A DNA stretch of 32,471 nt from Candidatus Neomarinimicrobiota bacterium (GTDB lineage Bacteria; Fidelibacterota; Marinisomatia; SCGC-AAA003-L08; TS1B11), in contig JADFSS010000017.1 of NCBI GenBank assembly GCA_022560655.1, positions 1-32,471 on the forward strand, in the 5' to 3' direction. This document shows positions 7,729 to 16,452 of the stretch, in pieces. Each line of letters opens with the position of its first letter. Position 1 is the stretch's first letter. The notes under the pieces were generated by a model. That model had not been told where the DNA came from. It was given only the letters and a program-made list of their open reading frames with translations, and did not search any database. Made by a program: the position numbers and the translations under genes.

Positions 7729-8848
7729 AGACCCCCTGGCGGCGCCACCAGCCGACGTGGGCTGAGGACGAAATATTCAGCAGAATTCCAAGGCTGAGCA
7801 GCGTAAAGACCAGATGGGTCCCGCCATAACTGACCAGCGGCAGGGGGATGCCCGTAGTGGGGAAGAGCTCGGTGACGACGGCCGCGTTCACCAACACATA
7901 CAGCAGCATGTTGAACACGATGCCAAGGGCCAGAAACATGCCGAAGCGGTCGGGCGCGTTTCGGGCGATGGCAATGCCGCGCTGAAACAGCCAGAAAAAG
8001 GCCACCAGCATGGCAACGGCCCCCGCAAATCCCAGTTCCTCCCCGATGGTTGCAAAAACAAAGTCGGTATGCGCTGCGGGGAGGAAGAGGCGCTTTTCCA
8101 CCCCGTTGCCCAGCCCCTGGCCCAGCCAGCCGCCGTTGCCCAGCCCGATAAGCGACTGGGAGGACTGGTAGGCAGTCTGGGGGGAATCCACCCGTCCCAG
8201 AAAGGTCAGCACGCGCAGACGGCGGTAGGGCGCGGCCATCATGACCAGCAGGAGGACCGGCAGCGCCACGGCGCCCAGCGCCGCCAGATGCTTCAGCCGG
8301 GCACCGCCCAGAAACAGGATCGTGAGGCCCAGCAGGCCGGTGAGCACGGCGGTGGAAAAGTCGGGTTCCAGCACCAGCAGCAGCATGACCACCCCGATCA
8401 TGACAACCGGCGGCAAGAAGCCGTGTCCCAGACCCGACACGGCGGACCCCTTGCGCTCAAGGTAGGCCGCCAGAAAGATGATCAGGGCGAGTCGCGCGAA
8501 GTCGGACGGCTGCACCGAAAAGGGTCCTACCCAGAGCCAGCGGGCCGCCCCTGTTAGTCCGGCCAGCTGGTGTGCCACCAGGGTGAGGGTCAGCAACAGG
8601 AGTGCCAGGGGAACCAGCCACCCTGCCAGGGCCTTCAGCCGGTGGTAATCAAAGCGGCTGGCCGCCAGCAGCAGCAGGGCGCCCAGCAGGATGCGCAGCA
8701 GCTGCCGCTTGAGGAAGTAGGTGTGGTCGCCGGTTAATTCGGCGGCGGTGTCGGCGCTGGAGCTGTACAGCATGACGATGCCCAACCCCAGCAGGCAGCT
8801 GGTGAGCAGCAGGGTAGCCCTGTCGAAGCGGGCGGTGGCGCTAGGCAT
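7709..8848 (-). CDS. ftsW: septal peptidoglycan glycosyltransferase FtsW
   Basis: A 379-residue SEDS-family polytopic membrane protein that polymerises lipid II at the septum together with the FtsI transpeptidase. About ten hydrophobic segments are visible, plus the conserved FLPAAHTDFVFATIGEELGF loop and the VVTELFPTTGIPLPLVSYGGT signature near the C-terminus. The open frame runs upstream to 9016, but that stretch is a shadow of murD. ATG at 8848 gives the normal length, overlaps the murD stop by eight bases, and has GGAGG nine bases upstream. It lies between murD and murG. Confidence 0.96.
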   Translation of the reverse strand: MPSATARFDRATLLLTSCLLGLGIVMLYSSSADTAAELTGDHTYFLKRQLLRILLGALLLLAASRFDYHRLKALAGWLVPLALLLLTLTLVAHQLAGLTGAARWLWVGPFSVQPSDFARLALIIFLAAYLERKGSAVSGLGHGFLPPVVMIGVVMLLLVLEPDFSTAVLTGLLGLTILFLGGARLKHLAALGAVALPVLLLVMMAAPYRRLRVLTFLGRVDSPQTAYQSSQSLIGLGNGGWLGQGLGNGVEKRLFLPAAHTDFVFATIGEELGFAGAVAMLVAFFWLFQRGIAIARNAPDRFGMFLALGIVFNMLLYVLVNAAVVTELFPTTGIPLPLVSYGGTHLVFTLLSLGILLNISSSAHVGWWRRQGVYGRAQT

Positions 8849-10238
8849 GCAGGGAGGCCTCCAGGTGATGCTCGATGATGCGCCGGAATGCTTCGCCCCG
8901 TGCCTCGAAGCCGCTGAACTGATCGAAGCTGGCACAGGCGGGGGCCAACAGCACCACATCGCCGGGGGTGCTGGCGTTCCAGGCCCGGTCCACCGCCGCC
9001 TCGAAGGGCTGCTCAAAGTGGATGGGGACCTCGCCCTGGAAAACCTCCGCGATGGCCAGCCCGGCCTGGCCGTACGTGATGAGCTGCTTCACCCGCTGGT
9101 GGATCAGGTCAGTAAGCAGGGTGAAATCGGTGGCCCCCTTGTCACTGCCGCCCATGATGAGGATGATGTCACCGCCGAAACTGGCCAGGGCCATGCGTGT
9201 GGAAGCCACATTGGTGGCCTTGGAGTCGTTGTAATAGCGGACGCCCTGCACATCGGCGGCCAGTTCGAGGCGGTGGGGCAGGCCCTGAAAGTGGCGCATG
9301 ACTCGGGCGATGACTTCGTCGGTGACGCCGAAGAGGTGTGCCGCGGTGGCCGCCGCGAGGAAATTCAGAATGTTGTGGGGCCCCGGCAGGGGCAGCGCGG
9401 CAGTGGCTACCAGCCGCTCTCCTTGATGCATGATCCAGCCGTCCTGGTGGACGAACAGGGCGCTCCCGGAGTGTGGGTCTCCAAAGGACGTGGCCCCGCT
9501 GCGGCCCTCAAAAGCGGCGCGGAAGAAGGGGTCTTCCCAGTTGTAAACGATCCAGCCGTCCTCGGCAATATTCATAGCCACCCGCAGTTTGGCCTGACCG
9601 TAAGTCTCCAGGTCGGGGTAGCGGTCCATATGGTCGGGAGAGAGGTTCAAAAAGACCGCCCCGGCTGGTTGCAGCCGGTCAAGGTGCTCGGCCTGAAAGC
9701 TGCTCACCTCCACGACCTGGACGGGGGCGGCAGGGTTGAGGTCGTGCTCCTCCTGAACGTTGCGGGCAAAGGGCACCCCAATGTTGCCCCCCAGGAAGCT
9801 GCGGTGGCCCCCCGCTGCGGCCATCTGGTGGATCATGGTGGTGACGGTGGACTTGCCGTTGGACCCCGTCACCGCGATGACGGGCGCTGCGGTGAGCCGG
9901 CCGGCCACCTCCACTTCGCTGAGAATGGGCAGCCCGCGCCGTTGGAAAGAGGCCACCAGGGGGTGGGTGTCCGGTATGCCGGGGCTCAAGACCAGCGCCT
10001 CCGCGCTGAGCGCCTTCGGCTGGTAGCCCTTGGCGACGGCGATCACGGCGGGAATGCCCACGGCCCGGGCGGTCTCGTCAGCAGACTTGAGGTCGTCCAC
10101 CAGCGTCACGCGGGCACCGCTGGCGTGGAGCAGGCGACTGGCCGCAATGCCGCTGCGTCCGGCCCCCAGCACCAGGATATCCCGTCCGGTGAATTCCGTC
10201 TCCAGGACGGTGTGGTTGGTATCGTTGACGGGCACCAC
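8841..10238 (-). CDS. murD: UDP-N-acetylmuramoylalanine--D-glutamate ligase MurD
   Basis: A 465-residue cytoplasmic ligase that adds D-Glu to UDP-MurNAc-L-Ala. It opens with a Rossmann-like DILVLGAGRSGIAASRLL, carries the ATP loop GSNGKSTVT at 125-133, and has NLSPDHMDRY, VRYYNDSKATN and LIMGGSDKG, all typical of MurD. Start is GTG at 10238 and shares one base with the mraY stop. The first 16 residues before the Rossmann strand are variable, so a slightly later start is possible. Confidence 0.97.
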   Translation of the reverse strand: MVPVNDTNHTVLETEFTGRDILVLGAGRSGIAASRLLHASGARVTLVDDLKSADETARAVGIPAVIAVAKGYQPKALSAEALVLSPGIPDTHPLVASFQRRGLPILSEVEVAGRLTAAPVIAVTGSNGKSTVTTMIHQMAAAGGHRSFLGGNIGVPFARNVQEEHDLNPAAPVQVVEVSSFQAEHLDRLQPAGAVFLNLSPDHMDRYPDLETYGQAKLRVAMNIAEDGWIVYNWEDPFFRAAFEGRSGATSFGDPHSGSALFVHQDGWIMHQGERLVATAALPLPGPHNILNFLAAATAAHLFGVTDEVIARVMRHFQGLPHRLELAADVQGVRYYNDSKATNVASTRMALASFGGDIILIMGGSDKGATDFTLLTDLIHQRVKQLITYGQAGLAIAEVFQGEVPIHFEQPFEAAVDRAWNASTPGDVVLLAPACASFDQFSGFEARGEAFRRIIEHHLEASLHA

Positions 10239-11341
10239 TATATAATCTTGAAGGTTGTGAGGCTCACCAGAGCCAACAGGATTCCCAATATCCAGAAGCG
10301 GATGACGACGCGGCTCTCCGGCCAGCCGCGTAGCTCAAAGTGGTGGTGTAGTGGCGCCATACGGAACAGGCGGCGTCCCTCGCCGGTCATCCGCCGGGTG
10401 AGCTTGTAATAGCCCATTTGGAGGATGACGCTAGCGGCTTCGGCCACAAACATCCCGCCGACGATGACCAGCAGGAATTCCTGCTTGAGAATGACCGCCA
10501 TGCAGCCCAGCGCCGCCCCCATGGACAGCGACCCGGTATCACCCATAAAGATTTCCGCCGGTTTAGCGTTGAACCAGAGGAAACCGAGGCAGGCGCCCAA
10601 CATGGCCATGGCAAAAATGAACAGTTCGCCAGCGCCGGGCAGGTAGAAAATATTGAGGTAGTCGCTGAAATCCACCCGGCCCACCACGTAGGCGATGAGC
10701 CCAAAGGCCAGCACGGCGATGCCCATGAGCCCCGTCGCCAGTCCGTCGAGGCCATCGGTAAAGTTCACCGCGTTGGAGGCGCCTGCAATCACCAGGATCA
10801 CCAGCGGTATGTAGAGCGGGCCCAGGTCCAGCGAGCCGTTGGCCACGAACGGCACGCCCACTGATGAGCGAATGGCAGTGTCCGCAGGGAAGAAGTAGAG
10901 CCAGCCGCCGATGACCAGCCCCAGGCCGATCTGGCCTGCCAGCTTGTAGCGCCCGATGAGTCCATCGGGCAGCTTGCGCACGACCTTAAGGTAGTCGTCC
11001 AGCAGGCCCACCAGACCCATCCAGAGCAGCGCCAGCATGACCATCTGTATGTAGGGCTGATCGAGGCGGGCGAACAGCAGCGTGGGCACCAGCACGGCCA
11101 GCAGAATGATCGTGCCGCCCATGGTGGGAGTGCCCCGCTTGGTGGCGTGCGTGGAGGGACCCGTTGCACGGATGGCTTCGCCGATCTGCAGCCGGGTAAG
11201 CAGTCTGATGAGCGCCGGGCCGATCCAGAAAGTGAGCAAGAGCGCCGTTACGGCCGCCGCCCCGCCGCGGAAAGTGATGTAGCGCAACAGGTTGAATCCG
11301 ATGAACCAGTCCCTGAGCGGCAGCAAGAAGTGCACAAGCAT
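10238..11341 (-). CDS. mraY: phospho-MurNAc-pentapeptide transferase MraY
   Basis: A 367-residue, ten-helix membrane enzyme that transfers phospho-MurNAc-pentapeptide to undecaprenyl phosphate to make lipid I. The catalytic aspartates sit in GLLDDYLKVV and NFTDGLDGLA, with GDTGSLSMG and the MAPLHHHFE histidine motif further on. THATKRGTPTMGG is the conserved N-terminal loop. The frame is open to 11536, but the first 65 codons there are low-complexity antisense-like sequence inside murF; ATG at 11341, two bases after the murF stop, gives the usual MLVHFLLPL start and length. Confidence 0.97.
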   Translation of the reverse strand: MLVHFLLPLRDWFIGFNLLRYITFRGGAAAVTALLLTFWIGPALIRLLTRLQIGEAIRATGPSTHATKRGTPTMGGTIILLAVLVPTLLFARLDQPYIQMVMLALLWMGLVGLLDDYLKVVRKLPDGLIGRYKLAGQIGLGLVIGGWLYFFPADTAIRSSVGVPFVANGSLDLGPLYIPLVILVIAGASNAVNFTDGLDGLATGLMGIAVLAFGLIAYVVGRVDFSDYLNIFYLPGAGELFIFAMAMLGACLGFLWFNAKPAEIFMGDTGSLSMGAALGCMAVILKQEFLLVIVGGMFVAEAASVILQMGYYKLTRRMTGEGRRLFRMAPLHHHFELRGWPESRVVIRFWILGILLALVSLTTFKII

Positions 11342-11343
11342 GG

Positions 11344-12696
11344 CTAGCGGCTGAAGACCTCCCTTATGACGGCGTCCATGGCCATGCCCCGACTGCCCTT
11401 GACGTAGACCACGTCGCCACTGCTCAGGGAACGGCTGAGGCTGAGGGCCAGCTCGGAGCGGTCGGTGAAGTGTTGGGCCTCCAGGCCGCCGGAGACGGCC
11501 GTGCAATAGGTGGCCCGGGTTTCCGGCCCGAAGCACAAGAGGGCGTCAATGCCCCCGGTGGCGGCGAACGCGCCCACCTGCCGGTGGTACTCCTCCGAAT
11601 GGCGGCCCAGCTCCAGCATGTCGCCCAATACGGCGATGCGCCGGCCCCGGGAGGGGAACTGCTGCAGGTTTTCCAGCCCCTCCAGCGTGGAGGCCAGATT
11701 GGCATTGTAAGAGTCGTCGATAACGGTAATATCGTCAAACTGAATAATCTCTCCCCGGCCCGCCGGCAGGGCAAAAGCCTCGATGGCCGCCTTGATGGCC
11801 GCGGGGGGGACCTCCAGCAGCAGCCCCAGGGCCGTGGCCGCCAGTGCATTCCGGGCCAGGATTGCACCGGGCTGCGGCAAACGGATATCCAGTATGGGGT
11901 CGATCACCAACCGGCTCAGGTTATTCCTTACCTCGTGCCGCCCCATCACATCGGCCTGGGCCTGCAGGCTGTAGGTGAAGCGCCGCGCCGCGGTTGGCAT
12001 GGCGGCGACGTCCCCATCGTCCAGGTTCACCACGGCGGTGCCCAGGTCCGTCAGTGCGCCGAACAGGGCCGCTTTCTCCCGGGCGACGCCAGCCTGGTCA
12101 ATGAGCTGGTCAAGGTGGGTCGCGCTCACGTTGGTGATGAGGCCCACAGCTGGCCGGGCCAGGCCGGCAAGGTAGGCGATTTCGCCGGGCCGGTTGGAGC
12201 CCAGTTCCAGCACCGCCAGTTGATGGGCCGGGCCCAGGCGGAAGAGGGTCAAGGGCAGGCCGATGGTACTGTTGAGGCTGCTTTCGGTCCCCAGCACGCG
12301 GAACTTTTGTGCCAGCACAGCCAGCGCCAGGTTTTTGGTGGTGGTCTTCCCGTTGGAGCCCGTGATGGCCACCACCGGAATACTAAATTGGTCACGCCAG
12401 GCCTGTGCCAGTGCGCCCATCTCGCGCACCACATCGTGCACTTCAATGACCGCGACCCCGGCGGGCAGCGCGGCCACCGGGTGCTGGATCATCACGGCGA
12501 CGGCGCCCGCCGCCACGGCCGCTGGAATAAAGTCGTGCCCGTCATTGTGGCTGCCCACGATGGGCAGGAACAGGTCGCCGGCCTGCACCCGGCGCGAATC
12601 GATGCTGACGCCGCGCACATCCAGCGGCGACGCCAGGCTGTAGCGCTGGGCCAACAGCCGGGCAAAACGGGTCGGTTCGGCCAGCTCAACTCTCAC
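11344..12696 (-). CDS. murF: UDP-MurNAc-tripeptide--D-Ala-D-Ala ligase MurF
   Basis: A 450-residue Mur ligase that adds D-Ala-D-Ala to complete UDP-MurNAc-pentapeptide. The N-terminal domain has VSIDSRRVQAGDLFLPI, the ATP loop GSNGKTTT is at 113-120, and NSTIGLPLTL, LELGSNRPGEI and DDSYNANL are the usual MurF motifs, followed by VLGDMLELG. Start is GTG overlapping the murE stop by four bases (GTGA). The substrate partner D-Ala-D-Ala ligase (Ddl) is not encoded in this cluster and must lie elsewhere. Confidence 0.97.
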   Translation of the reverse strand: MRVELAEPTRFARLLAQRYSLASPLDVRGVSIDSRRVQAGDLFLPIVGSHNDGHDFIPAAVAAGAVAVMIQHPVAALPAGVAVIEVHDVVREMGALAQAWRDQFSIPVVAITGSNGKTTTKNLALAVLAQKFRVLGTESSLNSTIGLPLTLFRLGPAHQLAVLELGSNRPGEIAYLAGLARPAVGLITNVSATHLDQLIDQAGVAREKAALFGALTDLGTAVVNLDDGDVAAMPTAARRFTYSLQAQADVMGRHEVRNNLSRLVIDPILDIRLPQPGAILARNALAATALGLLLEVPPAAIKAAIEAFALPAGRGEIIQFDDITVIDDSYNANLASTLEGLENLQQFPSRGRRIAVLGDMLELGRHSEEYHRQVGAFAATGGIDALLCFGPETRATYCTAVSGGLEAQHFTDRSELALSLSRSLSSGDVVYVKGSRGMAMDAVIREVFSR

Positions 12697-14162
12697 GGCT
12701 GATAGGCCGCCACAATTTCCACATCGTTGTGATCGACTTTCTCGGTGCCGATAATTTCGTAGTCCTCCCGACCCTTACCCAGAATCAGCAGCAGCGAGCC
12801 GTCTGTCATGCCCGCCAGCGCGTGCAACAGGGCCTCCCGGCGGTCACTGATCACCACATGGTTGGCCTTCCTCAGCCCTTTCACAATCTCGGCGTTGATC
12901 TGTTCCAGCGGCTCCGTGCGGGGATTGTCCGATGTGATGATCAGCTCATCGGCGTAGGTTTCGGCCTGGGCCGCCATGAGGGGTCGCTTGGAGCGGTCAC
13001 GGTCGCCGCCGGCGCCGAACAGAACCACGAGCCGGGTTGTTCCGGGGAGCAACTGGCGCAGCGTACTGAGCACCTGGGCGTACGCGTCGGGAGTGTGGGC
13101 ATAGTCGATGAAGACGTTGCCCGGCGCCAGGGACGGGATCGCCTCCAGTCGGCCGGCAACGGCGGTTACGTTGGCGATGCCCTCCCGAATCGCGTCAGGT
13201 GGCACGTCCAGGGCGAGGGCCGTGGCAACGGCGGCCATGATGTTCTGGAGATTGTAGGCCCCCACCAACCGGCTTTCGATGGCAATAACCTCATCGCGAT
13301 ACAGCAGCTTTGCCACGGTCACTTTGAGGCTGAGGCCGACATCCGCCGCCCGCAGGTCGTTGCCCTCGCCATGACCATAGGTAACGCTGGGCCCCGGGGC
13401 GGCCTGCAGGAAGGCCTCGGCGTGGGGGTCGTCGCCATTGATGATGGCGGGCCGGCCGGGCGGGAGCAGCTGGAACAGCCGCAGCTTCGCCGCCAGGTAG
13501 TCTTTGAGGTCGTGGTGGTAGTCCAGGTGGTCCTGGGTAAAGTTGGTCAACACCGCAGCGTCAAATTGCACGTGGTCGACCCGGGCCTGTTTCAGCGCGT
13601 GGGATGAAACCTCCATCACCACGCCCTGTATGCCTTTGTCGATGAGGCCGGCGAAAAGCTTGTGCAGGGTATCGGCCTCCGGGGTCGTAAAGCCCACGGC
13701 CTCCCGTGTGCCGTTCCAGCGCAGGCCCAGCGTGCCCAGGGTAGCCGTGGGCTGCCGGTGGGCATTCAGAATCGCGCTCAGCAGCTCGGCGGTGGTGGTT
13801 TTTCCGTTGGTGCCGGTGATGCCCACCACCGCTAATTGGCGGCTGGGGTGCCGGTAATAGTTGGCGGCCATGCGGGAGAAGGCGGCCGGGAGGTCGTCCA
13901 GGCCCAGGTAGGGCAGAGGCTGGGTTCCGTCGGGACCAGTGAGGCCCGTGCCCCCGCGCCAGCGGGCCGGGCCGGCCACGGCCACGGCTCCGTTTTGCAC
14001 GGCCTGGGGGACAAAGTCGGTGCCCTGAACGTGTTCACCGGGCAACGCCACGAACAGGTAGCCGGGCGCCACCCGTCGCGAGTCGTGGGTCAGGCCGGCA
14101 ATGTCTGTGGCGGGCAGCGCTCCAACCGTATCGATGCCGTTCATGATCTCCCCCAGTGCCAT
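12693..14162 (-). CDS. murE: UDP-MurNAc-tripeptide synthetase MurE, meso-DAP type
   Basis: A 489-residue ligase that adds the third stem-peptide residue. The ATP loop GTNGKTTT is at 117-124, with THDSRRVAPGYLFVALPG near the N-terminus. DNPR at 412-415 is the motif known to select meso-diaminopimelate, so the peptidoglycan is probably of the DAP type. The frame extends to 14351 inside ftsI. ATG at 14162 shares one base with the ftsI stop (TGATG) and gives a MALGEIMNGI start resembling other MurE N-termini. A second ATG at 14144 has a better GGGGGAG ribosome-binding site and is the alternative. Confidence 0.95.
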   Translation of the reverse strand: MALGEIMNGIDTVGALPATDIAGLTHDSRRVAPGYLFVALPGEHVQGTDFVPQAVQNGAVAVAGPARWRGGTGLTGPDGTQPLPYLGLDDLPAAFSRMAANYYRHPSRQLAVVGITGTNGKTTTAELLSAILNAHRQPTATLGTLGLRWNGTREAVGFTTPEADTLHKLFAGLIDKGIQGVVMEVSSHALKQARVDHVQFDAAVLTNFTQDHLDYHHDLKDYLAAKLRLFQLLPPGRPAIINGDDPHAEAFLQAAPGPSVTYGHGEGNDLRAADVGLSLKVTVAKLLYRDEVIAIESRLVGAYNLQNIMAAVATALALDVPPDAIREGIANVTAVAGRLEAIPSLAPGNVFIDYAHTPDAYAQVLSTLRQLLPGTTRLVVLFGAGGDRDRSKRPLMAAQAETYADELIITSDNPRTEPLEQINAEIVKGLRKANHVVISDRREALLHALAGMTDGSLLLILGKGREDYEIIGTEKVDHNDVEIVAAYQP

Positions 14163-16084
14163 CACCGGGCAATGCCTTCGGGGCTGAGGGTAATGAGGCA
14201 CTCCTGATGGTGGTCGACCGGGGTGCCCGGCTTCACCGACTGGCGCACCACGCCGCCCGATCCCTCCACCCGGAGACGCACGCCGGTTTGCCGGGCGAGC
14301 TGCAGCGCCTTGCGCAGGCTGTAGCCCCGAAAATCGGGCACCACACCCCATGAAACCGAATGCTCCAGGTAGTTTTGCGTGGTCAACAAGTAAGGACGTC
14401 CCGCGGGCCGGGTGGCCCCCACGTAGCGAGTTCTGGGGGGAGCGTAGAAATTGTCATCCAGATTCAGGATCCGCTTGATGGTATTGCGCACGATGGGCGC
14501 CGCCGCCTCCCCACCGAAGTGGGTGCCGTAGATGGGGCTGTCCACCGCCACCACACACACCAGGCGGGGCCGGTCGGCGGGAAACATGGCGGCGAAGGTG
14601 GCAACGAATTCCCGGTCGGAGTACTTGCCGTCGATAAATTTTTGCGCCGTGCCCGTCTTGCCGGCCAGTCGGTAGCCTGGCAGTCGGGCCTCGCGGCCGG
14701 TGCCCTGTTCAACCGCCAGTTCGAGCATTTCGCGCAGCTGCGCCATGGCCGCGCGCGATGCCACCCGTCGAATGATCTCCGGCTGAAAGCGGCGCAGCGT
14801 TTTTCCCTGGGGCGACTGTACGCGGTCCACCAGGAAGGGCCGCATCAGCAGGCCGCCATTGGCGATGGCGCTGTAGGCTGAGGCCAGCTGCAGCGTGGTC
14901 ACTCCGATCTCCTGCCCCATGGCGATTTCGCCGGTGGAGATGGGGGTCCAATCCCGGAGGGCGCGCAGCAGGCCGGGGGCCTCGCCAGGCAGGCTGATGC
15001 CTGAACGGGTACCGAAGCCGAAGCGGCCACAGTAGTTATACAGCCGGCTGGCTCCCAGGTCTTCCGCAATTTTGATGATGCCGATGTTACTGGAATGGGC
15101 CAGGATTTCGGCAAAGGTCAGGATGCCCCGGGGCGAGGTGTCCCTGATCTTGAGGTTCCGGTAGGTGAACTCACCGTCCTCACAGTAGAATTCCGAGGTG
15201 GGGCTGTGGAGGCCGGCGTCCAGGGCCGCTGCCGCGGTGACCACCTTGAGGGTCGATCCCGGCTCGTACATATCGGTGATGGCCAAAAGTCGCTGGCTGG
15301 ATAGCGGCCCGCTGCGCGGTTCATTGGGGTCAAAACTGGGCACCTGCGCAATGGCGAGGATTTCCCCGGTCTGCGGGTTCATGAGCATACCCTGCACGGA
15401 GGCCGGGGACAGCCGCTCGTAGGCCCGGGCCAACTCCTCCTGGAAAATGGATTGGTAGTCCATGTCCAGTGTCAGTCGCACCTGAGCACCATCGCGGGGC
15501 GGTTGCCCGCTGTGACCGTATTGAGGGAGGACACGTCCCTTCGCGTCGCGTCTTAACAGTTGCCAACCGCTTTCCCCGCGGAGGAACGTGTCGTACTCCA
15601 ACTCAAGTCCGGAGATGCCCCGGCCATCTACATTGGTAAAGCCCACCAGGGGAGCAGCCAGTGAGCCGAAGGGGTAGCGCCGCCGGACCTCGCGGCGCAC
15701 GATGAGTCCCCTGGCTTGCAGCTTCAGCAGTGGTTCGGCCCGCTCGCGGGGCACATTGCGCTCCAGCCAGACAAACGAACGGCCCGTTGCCAGGCGCTGG
15801 CGATAGTGGTCCGCTGACCGCCGGAAGGCGCGGGCAAAGGCCTGGACGATGGCCTCGGGCTGCTCCATCACTTCCGGGTCAACGGCGAACGAGTAGTGAA
15901 TCAGGTTGGCGGTCAGGGCGACGCCGTTGCGGTCAATGATATGGCCGGGAACCGCCGCCAGAACCTCCACATCGGTGCTCTGCAGCTGCGCCCGGCTGGC
16001 GTAGTGCTCATGGTTCAGAATCTGCACATAGAACAGTTTCGCCACCACCGCCAGTAGGAGGCCGGTCACAAATACGTTCACCAC
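14162..16084 (-). CDS. ftsI: septal transpeptidase FtsI (class B PBP) with PASTA domain
   Basis: A class B penicillin-binding protein that cross-links septal peptidoglycan. It has an N-terminal membrane helix, a PBP dimer domain (GHIIDRNGVALTAN at 47-60), the transpeptidase motifs STLK (277-280), SSN (331-333) and KTG (476-478), and a single C-terminal PASTA domain at about 580-636, as in SpoVD/PBP2x-like proteins. The GTG at 16084 leaves almost no cytoplasmic tail; the same frame continues upstream through basic codons (LQHRPR) to a CTG at 16123 that overlaps the ftsL stop, so the true start may be a non-standard codon. It partners FtsW. Confidence 0.95.
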   Translation of the reverse strand: MVNVFVTGLLLAVVAKLFYVQILNHEHYASRAQLQSTDVEVLAAVPGHIIDRNGVALTANLIHYSFAVDPEVMEQPEAIVQAFARAFRRSADHYRQRLATGRSFVWLERNVPRERAEPLLKLQARGLIVRREVRRRYPFGSLAAPLVGFTNVDGRGISGLELEYDTFLRGESGWQLLRRDAKGRVLPQYGHSGQPPRDGAQVRLTLDMDYQSIFQEELARAYERLSPASVQGMLMNPQTGEILAIAQVPSFDPNEPRSGPLSSQRLLAITDMYEPGSTLKVVTAAAALDAGLHSPTSEFYCEDGEFTYRNLKIRDTSPRGILTFAEILAHSSNIGIIKIAEDLGASRLYNYCGRFGFGTRSGISLPGEAPGLLRALRDWTPISTGEIAMGQEIGVTTLQLASAYSAIANGGLLMRPFLVDRVQSPQGKTLRRFQPEIIRRVASRAAMAQLREMLELAVEQGTGREARLPGYRLAGKTGTAQKFIDGKYSDREFVATFAAMFPADRPRLVCVVAVDSPIYGTHFGGEAAAPIVRNTIKRILNLDDNFYAPPRTRYVGATRPAGRPYLLTTQNYLEHSVSWGVVPDFRGYSLRKALQLARQTGVRLRVEGSGGVVRQSVKPGTPVDHHQECLITLSPEGIAR

Positions 16085-16119
16085 AATGATGCGCGGCCGG
16101 TGCTGAAGATAGAGCCGGG

Positions 16120-16452
16120 TCAGGGTGTCACCACTTCCAGGTAGACGATAAGCGACTCGGCGGCGGGGGCCACCATACCCAGTTCGGCGCGCGCCAGGTG
16201 GGTGATGCGGTCGATTTGGGAGAGTTTGTCGATGATCACCTGCAATTCGCGGTTATCGTTCTCCAGTTCGACGATGAGGCTGCGTTTGTCCACCAGATAT
16301 GCCGCCATGACATCATTCTGGTTGTAGACCCACAGGTAGGTGATGGCGGCGCTGACCAGGAAGAAGGTCCAGAAGAAAAAGGTCGTGAGCGAGGGGCCGC
16401 CGCCCCGTCGGGTCGCGGAAGGTGAGCGCACGTGCCGGCGCACACCCGTCAT
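16120..16452 (-). CDS. ftsL: FtsL-like cell division protein
   Basis: A 110-residue bitopic protein with a basic N-terminal tail (RRHVRSPSATRRGG), one membrane segment (about residues 22-43) and a coiled-coil-like stretch (VDKRSLIVELENDNRELQVIIDKLSQIDRITHLARAELGMV) that should face the periplasm. Sequence identity in this family is low, so the call rests on topology, size and position between rsmH and ftsI, where ftsL always lies. It would join FtsQ and FtsB to activate FtsW-FtsI. The ATG shares one base with the rsmH stop (TGATG). Confidence 0.88.
   Translation of the reverse strand: MTGVRRHVRSPSATRRGGGPSLTTFFFWTFFLVSAAITYLWVYNQNDVMAAYLVDKRSLIVELENDNRELQVIIDKLSQIDRITHLARAELGMVAPAAESLIVYLEVVTP

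Noticed and set aside
8721-10409. 562-codon plus-strand open frame opposite murD and ftsW
   Set aside because: It is antisense to two clearly recognised genes, is rich in Gly/His/Val/Asp low-complexity text, and arises from high-GC codon bias.
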